A stretch of 64,000 nt of DNA, from assembly GCA_958366945.1 (NCBI GenBank), contig CATXCY010000004.1:30803-94802 (forward strand), written 5' to 3'. A program made the position numbers and the translations under genes. This stretch comes from Bruticola sp004554425. Lineage in GTDB: Bacteria > Vulcanimicrobiota > Xenobia > Xenobiales > Xenobiaceae. This document shows, piece after piece, positions 25,632 through 35,929 of this stretch. Each line of letters starts with the position of its first letter. Positions within the stretch are counted from its first letter, which is position 1. Under the pieces are notes generated by a model. That model was not told the origin of the DNA, did not search any database, and saw only the letters and a list, made by a program, of their open reading frames with translations.

Positions 25632-27673
25632 ATGAGCGATTGAGGCTCAGGATCTACGGAAATGCGCACCTCGAAGTGCTTCTTGTTTAGCTTTTCGGCT
25701 ATTTCGGCACAACCGGAAACAAATTGGCCAAGGCCGCAATTGGGCTGACCTTTGATTAGCAAATGCCAACGATATTGACCTTGAATACGCTCTATGGGAC
25801 AGGGAGCTGGGCCTACAACTTCTCCTTTTGTAAAAGAAGCTCGCATAATATTTGCGGTTTCTATAGCAGCTAGCTGAACCTTTTGCGGCTCCGAGCCAGA
25901 AAAAATAAAACGCAGTAGACGGCGGAAAGGAGGATAAAGTAGCTGGCGGCGCACTTTTATTTCACTATCATACATAGCCTGATAGTCATGATTCACCACA
26001 GCTTCAATAATGGGGTGTTCCACATTCCAAGCTTGGATAATCACTTCTCCCCCAAGTTGGCCGCGGCCGGCTCGTCCAGCCGCTTGGGAAAGTAATTGAA
26101 AAGTACGCTCACCGGCTCTAAAATCGGGCTGATTCAATTCGGCATCAGCTCGCAAAATGCCAACTAAAGTAATTTTGGGATAATCTAATCCTTTGGCAAT
26201 CATCTTTGTGCCGAGCAAAATTTGTGTCTTACCGCTGCCAAATTCTTCCAAAATAGCTTGGTGAGCGCCTTTACGTCCAACTGTATCTCGATCTAGTCTA
26301 GAAATGCCTACTCCGGGAAAAAGTTCAGCAATTTCTGCAGCTAAACGCTCCGATCCCGGAGCGCCTACTTTAAAATTGAGCGCTTTACAATTAGGACAAC
26401 AGTTATTGACAGGCTGGCGATAGTCACAATAGTGGCAAATCATGCTCTTAGAGCTGCGGTGCCAAGTCAAACTTATGCTACAACGAGGGCACATAGGCAC
26501 ATAGCCACATTTGCTGCATTGCAAACTACTAGCGAAACCGCGCCTATTGAGCAATAGAACAGATTGTTCTCCTCTGGCTAAGCGAAGCTTTAAAGCTTCA
26601 TACAGCGCCCGGGAAATTAAGCTATTATTCCTCTCTTGACGCATATCGACTAAGCGTACCGGAGGTAAAGGCCGACCTCCTGGACGCGATTCCAGCTTAG
26701 CTAAACGGTAGATACCTTTTTGCGCTAAATAAAAACTTTCGATAGACGGTGTGGCACTACCCAGCACTAAAGCGGCTTTATGTCTTTGAGCTCGCATAAA
26801 AGCTACTTGGCGAGCGTGATAGCGCGGTTGGTTTTCTTGTTTGTAAGAAGATTCATGTTCTTCATCGACACAAATAAAACCAATATTGTCGAAAGGAGCA
26901 AAAATAGCCGATCTTGTTCCTAAAGCTACGCTGAGTTCGCCGCGTCGCATAGCCCACCAATAGTCACGCCTAGAAGCTTCAGTTAGAGCTGAATGCAAAA
27001 CGCCTACTCTATCTCCCAAACGCCCTTTGTAGCGTTCTACCGCTTGCGGAGTTAGAGACAACTCCGGAACCAAAACAATACCTTGCCTGCCCTGTTCCAA
27101 AATACGGTGTAATGCTTGCAAATAAACTTCTGTTTTTCCGCTTCCAGTCACTCCATAAAGCAACACGGGCTTGCCATCTTGAGCCGATTGGCAAATCATA
27201 TTTACAGCTGCTTCTTGAGCAGAAGTTAGAGGAAGTAAAGGATAAGCGGCTGTTTCTTTTACTTCTGTTTCTGTTTTGCGTTTGGACAAAACTCGCTTTT
27301 TGGCCCACATAGCTCGCATGCGCTTCATTACCGGAGCCGGAACAACCGTTTGAAAACTATCAAACCAAGAACCGGCATAGTATCGACGCATGATATTAAC
27401 CAATTGCATAAGCTCACCACCCCAAAAGGGAGCAGCTTCTAACACTTTGGCAATAGGACGCAAAGAATACTGTCGCTCTTCCTCAGAAAGCTCGTTATAA
27501 ACCTCTACCACAACTCCGTTGAGATTGCGCGAGCCTAAAGGAACCTCAACTACGCAGCCAGCCACCAAACTATTTTGGTATTCTTGGGGTATTGCGTAAG
27601 TAAAAAGACGATTTAAAGCCCGCGCCGAAGACTCAACTACAACGCGGGCATATTTGTGACCAAAAGAATCCAC
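25628..27673 (-). CDS. priA: Primosomal helicase PriA
   Basis: A 681-residue superfamily 2 helicase that restarts stalled replication forks. The N-terminal DNA-binding domain includes VVEVPLGSRNLNGVVVEV. The helicase core has LLYGVTGSGKTEVYLQAL (Walker A), VDEEHESSYKQ (DEEH box), and later LLGTKMIAKGLDYP and QAAGRAGR motifs. Between the lobes are eight zinc-binding Cys: CSKCGYVPMCPRC and CHYCDYRQPVNNCCPNC. E. coli PriA is 732 residues, so this is slightly short. Start is GTG 27673, 16 bases after the SPOR gene, so they are likely co-transcribed. Confidence 0.95.
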   Translation of the reverse strand: MDSFGHKYARVVVESSARALNRLFTYAIPQEYQNSLVAGCVVEVPLGSRNLNGVVVEVYNELSEEERQYSLRPIAKVLEAAPFWGGELMQLVNIMRRYYAGSWFDSFQTVVPAPVMKRMRAMWAKKRVLSKRKTETEVKETAAYPLLPLTSAQEAAVNMICQSAQDGKPVLLYGVTGSGKTEVYLQALHRILEQGRQGIVLVPELSLTPQAVERYKGRLGDRVGVLHSALTEASRRDYWWAMRRGELSVALGTRSAIFAPFDNIGFICVDEEHESSYKQENQPRYHARQVAFMRAQRHKAALVLGSATPSIESFYLAQKGIYRLAKLESRPGGRPLPPVRLVDMRQERNNSLISRALYEALKLRLARGEQSVLLLNRRGFASSLQCSKCGYVPMCPRCSISLTWHRSSKSMICHYCDYRQPVNNCCPNCKALNFKVGAPGSERLAAEIAELFPGVGISRLDRDTVGRKGAHQAILEEFGSGKTQILLGTKMIAKGLDYPKITLVGILRADAELNQPDFRAGERTFQLLSQAAGRAGRGQLGGEVIIQAWNVEHPIIEAVVNHDYQAMYDSEIKVRRQLLYPPFRRLLRFIFSGSEPQKVQLAAIETANIMRASFTKGEVVGPAPCPIERIQGQYRWHLLIKGQPNCGLGQFVSGCAEIAEKLNKKHFEVRISVDPEPQSLI

Positions 27674-27689
27674 GGACTCTTAAGCTCGT

Positions 27690-28652
27690 TTACTTATCTA
27701 AAGTTACTAAAATAGCCTTATCGAAGCCGTGATCCTTCAGACGTTGCAAAGCAGCTTCGGCATCGGCTCTGGTAGAGAACGAACCGGAGTAAACTCTATA
27801 GAAGAAGCTACCACCGGAGCGCTCAAACTTGCGATAGGCTGCTTCATAACCTTTAGCTTTAAGAGAATCTACCAATTCTTTGGCATTGACTTCATTGGAG
27901 AAAGCACCTACCTGGCAGCTGAGGTATTTACCCTCGGGAACAGGGGCATATTTCTTGTTAGAGGCCGGAGCCTGGCTAGAAGACACAGCCGGAGCTTTAA
28001 CAGAAGCGCTGGAACGTACAGTAGAAGAAGCTGGAGCGGTAGAAGGAGCTTTTACGGACGGCTTAACAGCGGGAGTTTTTACATTGCTAGACTGGCTAGC
28101 AGAACTTGTTTCAGTCTTGGTAGTGGTAGTCTGAGTTTTACTGACAGACGGTACGGGAAGAGCTCCGCTGGCCAGAAGGTTTTCGGCATAGCTAAACACA
28201 TCGGCAGCAGCTCTTTTTTCATTAACTATGCGATCGATACGATAGATAACTTTGCTGGGTAAGCGATCATTAAGCACAATTACACCCAAGAAAAGTAAAT
28301 CTTCACCTAAAATATTGAGTTTTTTCTCGCAAAATTGCTTCTCGCGGTCGTGGTTAATGTGATAAGAAAAAACTTGCATACCAGAGCGGGCACGATTGTA
28401 TTTATAGGCGCCTTTTTCATCTTTTTCCGCTAGAAGCTTGGTAATTTCCGAAATTAATTCTTTTTCAGAACGTACCATATCGGGCTTAGATTCGTCACCG
28501 ACAATGAGGACGGCATAACCGCTATTCTTAGTTTCTGGCTCTGCGGCCCAAGCTGTTTTATGAAAAGAACTGAATCCGCATAAAAGTGCAAATACCAGAG
28601 CAACAATCGCTGCGATATTGAAGCGAATACTTCTGAATAAATTTGTATTCAA
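27690..28652 (-). CDS. Exported SPOR-domain protein
   Basis: A 320-residue envelope protein. An N-terminal hydrophobic segment (about 11-36, ending AAWAAEP) acts as signal peptide or anchor. Residues 40-165 form an unrecognised domain. A Ser/Thr/Ala/Pro-rich linker (170-240) leads to a C-terminal SPOR domain (about 243-320; YLSCQVGAFSNEVNAKELVD and FYRVYSGSFSTRADAEAALQ). SPOR domains bind denuded septal peptidoglycan, so a cell-division or wall role is likely. The start is TTG 28652 with GGAGG upstream. It sits between the giant kinase and priA in a minus-strand run. Confidence 0.8.
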   Translation of the reverse strand: MNTNLFRSIRFNIAAIVALVFALLCGFSSFHKTAWAAEPETKNSGYAVLIVGDESKPDMVRSEKELISEITKLLAEKDEKGAYKYNRARSGMQVFSYHINHDREKQFCEKKLNILGEDLLFLGVIVLNDRLPSKVIYRIDRIVNEKRAAADVFSYAENLLASGALPVPSVSKTQTTTTKTETSSASQSSNVKTPAVKPSVKAPSTAPASSTVRSSASVKAPAVSSSQAPASNKKYAPVPEGKYLSCQVGAFSNEVNAKELVDSLKAKGYEAAYRKFERSGGSFFYRVYSGSFSTRADAEAALQRLKDHGFDKAILVTLDK

Positions 28653-28778
28653 GGTGAAACCTCCGATCAGTTTATTACAAGCTTAAAAACAGCCAAAAAT
28701 AAACCGGTCACATAAACTACAAAATATCGAGGGGCAGACTTTTTTGCAAATCAGTCTGCTAATCCTTCCCCCATTTTT

Positions 28779-31700
28779 TTAACGACGCAATCTGCTCAAA
28801 AGAGATCTTATCTGTTTTTTCTCTTCAGCAGGAGCTAAACGTTCGGCACTTCTGTAAGCGTTGGCCGCTTCGTCAAGCTGTTGCAAACTACTGTAAGCTT
28901 TACCTAAATCTATATAGATACGCCAATCTTCAGGATCGGCTTCCGCTGCCTGTCGATAAGCCCAAGAAGCAGCTTCGTACTGACCTTGACGATAAAGCAC
29001 ACGCCCTTTGAGCCAGCCAAAATGACTAGCTAATTCTGGGAAATCTTCTGCCGCTTTACTAAAGACATCGACAGCATCCTGTAAACGACCACATTTACGG
29101 TAAGCCCGTCCCAATTGCTCAATAATAAGATGATTGCGCGGAGCTTCTTGACTAGCTTCAAGTAAAACTGACACAGCACTACTCCAGCGTTCCTGAGCGC
29201 CCAAAACATCTGCCTTAACCAGTAATAAAGGAGCATAGTGAGGAGCAGACTTGAGGCCATCTTCTACATTGGCTAAAGCTTTAGCATAATTTTTCTTGCT
29301 CAACCATACTTTAGCTAAGCCTATGCAAACTTCGGCATTATAGGGATCACGTGCCAAAATGGAAGAGAATATTTCCAAAGCCGACGCCGCGTAGCCCTGC
29401 GTTAAAAGGTTGCGACCAACACCCACATAAGCATTATAAACAAGTGCAAATCCGCTACTATCAGGAACAACGCTAAGGAAGCGACGGAAACAAAGTACAG
29501 CTTCATCATGACGTCCCTGAGTGTAATAAGCGCGGGCTAAAGGCAAGTTGAATAAGTACATATCGGGATCGCTGTCAATAGCGTTCTTAAATTCAATAAT
29601 TGCCAAATTGCTAAGCCCTTGGCCGGCCAAGGCCCTGCCAAGCATGCCTCTAGCTTGAGCATCATTAGGACGCAAAGCTAAACTGCTCTGTAATTGACGC
29701 ACAGCATCTTCGTAAGCCCCAAGTTCCAATAACATGATGCCCAAAGACTTAGGATAATCGGGATTGGTATAATCTAAGCGACAGGCTTTTACCAACTCAT
29801 TGATAGCGGGCTGATACTGGCCAGCGCAATAGTAAGCCATGGCTAGATCTTCACGATAAGCAGGATTTACCGGATGAGCTTCTACAGCTTTTTGGTACTG
29901 AGCCACAGAATCGGCATCGTAATGCTTTTTAAGATAGATACGACCCAAACGATTATAATTTTCGGCACAGGCAGGCTCAAGTTTCACAATTTGTTCGAAG
30001 TGATCCATGGCCTTTTCCAAAGAATTGCCTAAAATAAACACTTCACCCAAACGGCGATGTAAACTCAAACTGTTGGGGTGGAACTTTAAAGCTTGCTCTA
30101 AAGTTTTTACCGCTTCATTGAGCTGATTATGATGGCAGAATAAAGTAGAGAGCTTAATAGAAGCTTCTATGTGACCAGGCTCGTCTTCTAAAGCTTCACC
30201 CAATTCGTTGACAGCCTCTTGCTCTTTATTTTGGGCCATGTAAAGCGCGGCCCAATCAGTATGTACTCCAGCGTCGACGTGTATGCCAATTTGTAAAGCT
30301 TTTTCCAAAATAGCTTGCGCTTTAGAATTTTCGCCCAATTGCAAACAGACATTGGCCCAAAAGCTGTAAACACCACCATTTTGAGGTTGAGATGCACAGG
30401 CTCTCTCCAAGCAAGCCAAAGCTTCATTACAACGATTTTGAGTGACCAAGAACAAAGCCAGCTGATAGTTGACTTGGAAATCTTGCGGAGTTTGTTCCAG
30501 AGCTACGCAATATTGCTCGAAAGCTACTTCCGGACGATTTTGAGCAAAATATAAGAAAGCCAATCTGCAACGCAAGATATGGTCATATTCGCAGCGATCC
30601 AAAGCTTTATGCAAAGCAGAGATCACTAAATCTGGTTGCTCAGTTCTGGAGAAGAAATCGGCTAAAGCTACGTAAGGTTCGTGGCTATCAGGAGCGGCCT
30701 GGATGGCTTGCTCGATAAGTGAACGCGAACTACCGTAATCGCCAAGTTCCAAACGAGCGCGACCTAAACCAAGAAGGCCAAGCACACTATTGGGCTCACG
30801 AGCTAGTACTAAGCTAAATTCTGAAGCAGCTTCCTGGAAACGAGCCTCTTTCAAAGCATTTAATCCAGATAGGATTATGGATTCGCTGTCGCGCTCGGTT
30901 ACTTCTTCAACAGCTTTAGGCACAAGCATAGGCACACGCTCTGCTGCCGAAGGGGCTTTATCTTCGACGTTGGCCATCCAGGCATTGGACGCGACGGCCG
31001 CGCCGCTGCCTCCTACAAAGCGTCGAGAATTGAGAGAGCCACCCTCGGTCTTTTCGGCAACCGAAGAAGACTGTTCCGGCTCGGCCCAAGCCGAGGCAAC
31101 AGGCGGGGTGGCGTTGGAAACGGCAGGAGCCGGTTTTATTTCGGGAATCGGAATTTTGACCGGCTCAGAGGCAGCATTTTTCGAAGTAGTATCGGGCAGC
31201 GGCGCGGCAACGCTTGTTTCGTTGATAACTTTGCGCAAAGCGGGCCCAGGAGGTGGCATAACAGGCTTGGCAGGCGCTTCGGCTTGCACAGCTTTAGCCT
31301 GTTCCTGCGATTCGTAAGAAGCAACTGAAGTGCGAAAAGCCGCTTCTCCTCCGATAGTGACTACTCCGGCAGGCCTCTTCCTGGCTTGCTCATGCTGACG
31401 AGCCACATCTGCTTCGTAATCGGCAGCAGAATTTATAACTACAGCAGGCCTAGACTGTCCACGCAGCACACGCGAAGAAGAAGCGGCCGTCTGAAAAGCA
31501 GAGCGCCTGTCTGAAGACGCAGCAGGAACAGGCTGTGCCGCAACAGGAGCGGCTTGTACAGTTTCAGCTAAATGGCTCTGCCCTATGGGAAGACGTCTAA
31601 TACTAGAAGGATCGGGCAGCCGCTTAGGGCTAGCTTCAGTTGGAGCAGAAGCGCCTGCAGCAGAATCAGCGGTGCTGACTTTCGAGACATTGAAACGCGC

Positions 31701-32618
31701 CGAAGAAGGAGCTGGCAAACGAGAAGGAGTTTTGGTTCCGCTTAGTTTGCCCACAGAAGGCACACTGACACTGGAGGACGACGCGGAAGAAACAGCCTCA
31801 TGTTTGAGACAAGCGTCGAAGCTTTCGATCATGTCAGCAACGCTAGCAAAGCGGTCTTCGACCTTTTTGCGCAAAGAACGCAGCACTAAAGTTTCTAGCC
31901 CAGGGGAAATGTTCTTATTATAAAGGCGCGGCGAGGGAGCCGGCTCTTCCGCTACTTTGCGGAACATTTCTAAAGGGTTGCTGGCACTAAAAGGCCAACG
32001 ACCGGTGATAAGTTCAAAAAGGATAACGCCTAAAGAATATATATCGGTACGTTCGTCGGTAAGCTTACCCACTGCTTGCTCGGGAGAGACGTAGGCTGCA
32101 GTTCCCATAACCTGACCGACTTCTGTCAAGGAATGCTGGCCAGCGAAGAAAGCCAAACCGAAATCCATTACTTTAACCTGTCCGGTTTTGCTTACCATAA
32201 TATTATCAGGCTTCAAATCGCGATGGATGACGCCATTTTCATGTGCGTAGCGTACCGCTTCTAATACTTGGCGGAAAATTTTCAGGCGTTGGCGAAGTTG
32301 CTCATTGGTAGGTACTTCCTCATATTCAATCATATCGCTTAAGGAACTACCTTCAACATATTCCATAACGATAAAATGGATATCGTCAACTTGACCTATA
32401 TCGTGAATTTTAACAATATAAGGACTGTCTAAACGAGCTGCTGTTTTAGCTTCACGTAAAAAACGCTCAATAGACTTGGGGTTCATCTTTTTGGGAGGAA
32501 GAACTTTTATAGCTACTTGACGTTCTAGAACGGGATCTTCTCCGCGGTAAACTACGCCCATACCGCCTCTACCCAATTCTTCGATAACTTTATAGCGCCC
32601 AATATAGATGGTACCCAT
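28779..32618 (-). CDS. Serine/threonine protein kinase with long TPR array
   Basis: A 1279-residue protein. Residues 9-270 form an intact Hanks-type kinase: GRGGMGVVY loop, VAIK (Lys38), HRDLKPDN (132-139), DFG (152-154), and a GTAAYVSPEQA activation segment. Residues ~275-590 are Ser/Ala/Pro-rich linker. The rest (~600-1279) is a run of about twenty tetratricopeptide repeats with little else. No transmembrane segment is visible, so it should be cytoplasmic or peripherally bound. The kinase likely uses the TPR arm to gather partners. ATG 32618 follows the nucleotidyltransferase gene by 36 bases, suggesting an operon with unrelated housekeeping genes. Partners and signal are unknown. Confidence 0.9.
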   Translation of the reverse strand: MGTIYIGRYKVIEELGRGGMGVVYRGEDPVLERQVAIKVLPPKKMNPKSIERFLREAKTAARLDSPYIVKIHDIGQVDDIHFIVMEYVEGSSLSDMIEYEEVPTNEQLRQRLKIFRQVLEAVRYAHENGVIHRDLKPDNIMVSKTGQVKVMDFGLAFFAGQHSLTEVGQVMGTAAYVSPEQAVGKLTDERTDIYSLGVILFELITGRWPFSASNPLEMFRKVAEEPAPSPRLYNKNISPGLETLVLRSLRKKVEDRFASVADMIESFDACLKHEAVSSASSSSVSVPSVGKLSGTKTPSRLPAPSSARFNVSKVSTADSAAGASAPTEASPKRLPDPSSIRRLPIGQSHLAETVQAAPVAAQPVPAASSDRRSAFQTAASSSRVLRGQSRPAVVINSAADYEADVARQHEQARKRPAGVVTIGGEAAFRTSVASYESQEQAKAVQAEAPAKPVMPPPGPALRKVINETSVAAPLPDTTSKNAASEPVKIPIPEIKPAPAVSNATPPVASAWAEPEQSSSVAEKTEGGSLNSRRFVGGSGAAVASNAWMANVEDKAPSAAERVPMLVPKAVEEVTERDSESIILSGLNALKEARFQEAASEFSLVLAREPNSVLGLLGLGRARLELGDYGSSRSLIEQAIQAAPDSHEPYVALADFFSRTEQPDLVISALHKALDRCEYDHILRCRLAFLYFAQNRPEVAFEQYCVALEQTPQDFQVNYQLALFLVTQNRCNEALACLERACASQPQNGGVYSFWANVCLQLGENSKAQAILEKALQIGIHVDAGVHTDWAALYMAQNKEQEAVNELGEALEDEPGHIEASIKLSTLFCHHNQLNEAVKTLEQALKFHPNSLSLHRRLGEVFILGNSLEKAMDHFEQIVKLEPACAENYNRLGRIYLKKHYDADSVAQYQKAVEAHPVNPAYREDLAMAYYCAGQYQPAINELVKACRLDYTNPDYPKSLGIMLLELGAYEDAVRQLQSSLALRPNDAQARGMLGRALAGQGLSNLAIIEFKNAIDSDPDMYLFNLPLARAYYTQGRHDEAVLCFRRFLSVVPDSSGFALVYNAYVGVGRNLLTQGYAASALEIFSSILARDPYNAEVCIGLAKVWLSKKNYAKALANVEDGLKSAPHYAPLLLVKADVLGAQERWSSAVSVLLEASQEAPRNHLIIEQLGRAYRKCGRLQDAVDVFSKAAEDFPELASHFGWLKGRVLYRQGQYEAASWAYRQAAEADPEDWRIYIDLGKAYSSLQQLDEAANAYRSAERLAPAEEKKQIRSLLSRLRR

Positions 32619-32654
32619 TAGGTCAGCAACCTCATAATATACTCAAAGCGTCGA

Positions 32655-34169
32655 TTAAGACGCCACATCTCGCGAAAGCCGATCTTTCACCCAGGAAAGA
32701 GCCTCTTCTTCGGACATACTACGCAAACTGCACTCCTCAGCCAATTCGCGAAGAATTTTTCCTAGTCCCGGACCGGGCTCGATTCCCAATTTTCTCTGCA
32801 GCAAACAGCCGTCTATCGGAACAAGAGGCTTAGAAAGCGTTCCACCCTTTAAATAATCAAGCAATAAACAATCCAAGTAAAGGGCCCAAGAAGCATATTT
32901 GCCAGCCGAAAAAGCTCCCCCTCGGTTATTCTCCATTTGTGCTTTCTTGCCTGCCCCAACAAAAGTTGCCTTAGCACTGGCACCTTTTGTGATAGAAAAA
33001 GTCTTAATTAAAGATGAAAGCCAAATTCCATTTACAGATGCAATTATAAAAAAATACTTTACTTTGCCAAAAAATCGATAAAATTCGCGTCTATCAGGCG
33101 GTTTAATCAAGAGTTTGGCCAATTCCTCAGAAGCGGTCTTCGTCTCCCTAATAACTTGCGACTCTGCTCCCGATAACTTAAAGCGATTATTTTGAGGAGT
33201 AAGCAAATCGAATTTAGCTAAAAAAGCCAACTTCAATAAAGATAAATAATTTCGTCCGCCCTTGGGACTCTCTTCGAGTTTACTTTGTAAAAGACGTCCA
33301 CTATGTTTGAAAAGAGGCCAAGCTAATTTTTGCTGCTCTTCTAATCCAGTAAGCAACTCCCAACAAGATAATGCTGTCTCAGGGAAGATTCGCTTGGAAT
33401 CCCATTCCTGATCTAAAAAACTGTCTAAAGCTGTTCTTTGCAATTGCAACTTACGATCTGCTAGAGTTTGATTTAATATAATAGATAGTTCGGCAGCAAT
33501 ACGCTCACCAGCTATATTTTTTAAACCACTGCGCAAGAAATGGGCAATTTTGCTTTCCAATTGAGCGTCGATAGTTAAAGAATGTGCCAAACAAAAACGC
33601 ACTGCTCGCAAAGCTCTCAGAGGATCATTGGTCAAACTGTGCGGAGAAACAATGGCCAATTTATGGTTTCCAATATCTGCCAAACCTGAACCTACATCGT
33701 ACAAGGCACCGTCTTTGAGACTATACGCTAAAGCATTTACTGTAAAATCACGCTCTTGCAAATCCTCTAAAATATTTTTTCCTTGTCTAGTACAAAAATC
33801 TATTTCGACATTTATCTGAGTGAAGACAGCTCTATAAAAGCCACGCTCTTTATCTAAAACTACCCAAGATGCTTTGGCAAAATCACAGAATTGGCGTGAA
33901 AGTAAGCGCACTTCATTAGGATCGTTGCAATCTACAAGCAAGTCCCAATCTTTTACCGGCTTCATCAAAGCTAAATTGCGTAAAGCTCCGCCTACAATAA
34001 AGATATTTCGCTCTGTACAAACTCGCAAATATTGCCAATAAGGCGATAAGGCGCCTTCTAAACATTCTTTTATTGCTTGGAACAAATGTCGGCCCAATAG
34101 GCGCAAACTGTCACTAAAATGAGAATAACGAGGCTCAACAAGGAAATCTGTAAGGTAATATTTACTCAT
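32655..34169 (-). CDS. tRNA nucleotidyltransferase / poly(A) polymerase family protein (CCA-adding type)
   Basis: A 504-residue class II nucleotidyltransferase. Seen: FIVGGALRNLALMKPVKDWD with LLVD (catalytic Asp pair), RDFTVNALAYSL, DPLRALRAVRF and GERIAAELS, the ordered motifs A-D of bacterial CCA-adding enzymes and poly(A) polymerases. The C-terminal ~270 residues are a helical RNA-binding part with weak conservation. Both tRNA genes in this window already encode CCA, so the enzyme may repair or add CCA to others; pcnB-like polyadenylation cannot be excluded. It lies five bases after the solute-binding protein gene, so they are likely co-transcribed. Confidence 0.85.
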   Translation of the reverse strand: MSKYYLTDFLVEPRYSHFSDSLRLLGRHLFQAIKECLEGALSPYWQYLRVCTERNIFIVGGALRNLALMKPVKDWDLLVDCNDPNEVRLLSRQFCDFAKASWVVLDKERGFYRAVFTQINVEIDFCTRQGKNILEDLQERDFTVNALAYSLKDGALYDVGSGLADIGNHKLAIVSPHSLTNDPLRALRAVRFCLAHSLTIDAQLESKIAHFLRSGLKNIAGERIAAELSIILNQTLADRKLQLQRTALDSFLDQEWDSKRIFPETALSCWELLTGLEEQQKLAWPLFKHSGRLLQSKLEESPKGGRNYLSLLKLAFLAKFDLLTPQNNRFKLSGAESQVIRETKTASEELAKLLIKPPDRREFYRFFGKVKYFFIIASVNGIWLSSLIKTFSITKGASAKATFVGAGKKAQMENNRGGAFSAGKYASWALYLDCLLLDYLKGGTLSKPLVPIDGCLLQRKLGIEPGPGLGKILRELAEECSLRSMSEEEALSWVKDRLSRDVAS

Positions 34170-34174
34170 TCAAC

Positions 34175-35929
34175 TTACCTAATAACAGCGTTTTCAAAAT
34201 GAAGAACGCCCCAACGATCGGAATCTAAACCATATATATTTTTTTGGCAAGCATGCACTAGATCTGTCCAACAGATGCTAAATTCCATACCGTCATTGTC
34301 CAATTTGGCTCTTACGGCCTTATAACAATCAAGGCGTTCTCGTCTATTTTCTGTAGAACGAGCAGCCTCTAAAAGGCGTAAAATACGCTGACTAGAGTAA
34401 TTATAAATATTATATTCGTCATGTACTCCACCAGGATCGGCAAACATTCTATTAGCTTCCAAGCTGGGATCACAAGCGGAAACTTCTTCGGCCAGCAAGC
34501 ACAAATCATATAAATTGCTGGACAAACTACGTCTATACTCTTCCGGAGCAGCCCCATACAACTCAATATTTAGCCCTGCACTATTTAAACAGGAAGCTAA
34601 AAATTCAGCAGTAGGCTCCAAATCAGCAGCTGCATAAGCATTTCGACAATAAAGTAAAGTAAGTTTGCCAAATTCACTACCGTTGCCATACATACGTCCA
34701 AATATACGTTTAGCTTTAACGGTACTGTATTCAGGTTGCAATTTTGAAGGTACTTGAGCCCAACTTAAGGGAGAAAAAAGTGTATGACAAACTTGTCCGC
34801 GTCCACCAAAGAAAAGTTGCAATACAGTCTTGCGAGGTACGGCAAAGCCTAAAGCTAAACGACCGCGAACGTCGTTAAAAGGGCGATGAGTACAATTGGG
34901 AATAAGAGACAACTTTGTTAAAGTTTGGGGCTTAATAAGTTGTAAGTCTTTATTTTTCTTTACTTTTTCGATCTTATCCGCTGGTAAAGTTAAAATTACA
35001 TCAACGTTGCCTCGTTCAAGCTCACGTACTCTACTCTGAGGATCAGGAATTACCATAAAGACAATTTCGTCTAAAACTGGTTTTCCACGCCAACACCCGG
35101 AGGTCGAGCGCAAAGTCAAACGCTGGCCAATTCTTCGTTCAATAATGGTAAAAGGGCCACTACCATACACTTTTTCACTGCCGTCAGCTCCTTTAGCGCA
35201 TACGGTAACAGCCATAGTCGGTGCGGCCATAAGCTCTAAAAAATCGGCACAAGGATAGTTTAAAACGAATTGCACCGTCTGTTCATTTAAACTTTTAACT
35301 TCAACCAGTACTGGATGCTCTCCATCGAAGTTGGCCCTAAAAAAAGCAAAGCGTCGATCTTTTCCCGAAATAAGGCGTTCTATCCAATTGACAACAATCT
35401 GAGCCGAAAGTTTTTCTCCATTATGAAAATATACTTCGGAGCGCAAATTGAAAGTCCAAATTTTTCTATCAGCCGAACTAGTCCAGCTTTTGGCTAAATT
35501 GGGCATGATTGTCCCGTCTTCGATCTTTACCAAAGTGTCAAAAACAGGAGAAAGAATTTGAGAAGAAAGAGAATTTGTATCTGCGGCAGGATCAAGATCA
35601 ACTAAGTCGCAGGGAATGGCCACAGTCAAGCACTTTCGGCTACCAGTAAGCCAAGTTTTATTTTCCTCTCGAGAGTCAAACCAACTGTAAAAGATAACCA
35701 TCAATATTCCGGCAGCCAGTAAGCAAAATGCTAGGAAACGCATTTTGCCGAAATTTGGACTGCTGACTACCTCTAACTCACGAGAAAGGAATTTTTGGCT
35801 TTCATTTTTTACATTTTCTGCCAAATCGATAATAGAGCTGTCTCTAACATCGTTCTTTTTGCTTCCAGTTTTTCCGGGGAAAAATTGGCATAAGTTATTT
35901 TTTTTCTTATTCTTTCCGCTACTAACCAT
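34175..35929 (-). CDS. Membrane-anchored family 5 solute-binding protein (peptide/nickel type)
   Basis: A 584-residue protein with the SBP_bac_5 fold. Residues 1-62 are basic and hydrophilic, then one transmembrane segment (66-83) precedes the binding domain. That domain shows LSSQILSPVFDTLVKIEDG, MPNLAKSWTSSADRKIWTF and YFHNGEKLSAQIVVNWI, and near the end the usual dipeptide-binding layout. Most such proteins are lipoproteins or have a cleaved signal; this one keeps a long cytoplasmic tail. No ABC permease or ATPase gene is adjacent. The ATG at 35929 shares a base with the nfo stop (TAATG), which supports this long start. Ligand unknown. Confidence 0.75.
   Translation of the reverse strand: MVSSGKNKKKNNLCQFFPGKTGSKKNDVRDSSIIDLAENVKNESQKFLSRELEVVSSPNFGKMRFLAFCLLAAGILMVIFYSWFDSREENKTWLTGSRKCLTVAIPCDLVDLDPAADTNSLSSQILSPVFDTLVKIEDGTIMPNLAKSWTSSADRKIWTFNLRSEVYFHNGEKLSAQIVVNWIERLISGKDRRFAFFRANFDGEHPVLVEVKSLNEQTVQFVLNYPCADFLELMAAPTMAVTVCAKGADGSEKVYGSGPFTIIERRIGQRLTLRSTSGCWRGKPVLDEIVFMVIPDPQSRVRELERGNVDVILTLPADKIEKVKKNKDLQLIKPQTLTKLSLIPNCTHRPFNDVRGRLALGFAVPRKTVLQLFFGGRGQVCHTLFSPLSWAQVPSKLQPEYSTVKAKRIFGRMYGNGSEFGKLTLLYCRNAYAAADLEPTAEFLASCLNSAGLNIELYGAAPEEYRRSLSSNLYDLCLLAEEVSACDPSLEANRMFADPGGVHDEYNIYNYSSQRILRLLEAARSTENRRERLDCYKAVRAKLDNDGMEFSICWTDLVHACQKNIYGLDSDRWGVLHFENAVIR

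Noticed and set aside
30790..31923. Two Ser/Ala/Thr-rich plus-strand frames
   Set aside because: They mirror the low-complexity linker of the kinase-TPR gene and have no independent support.
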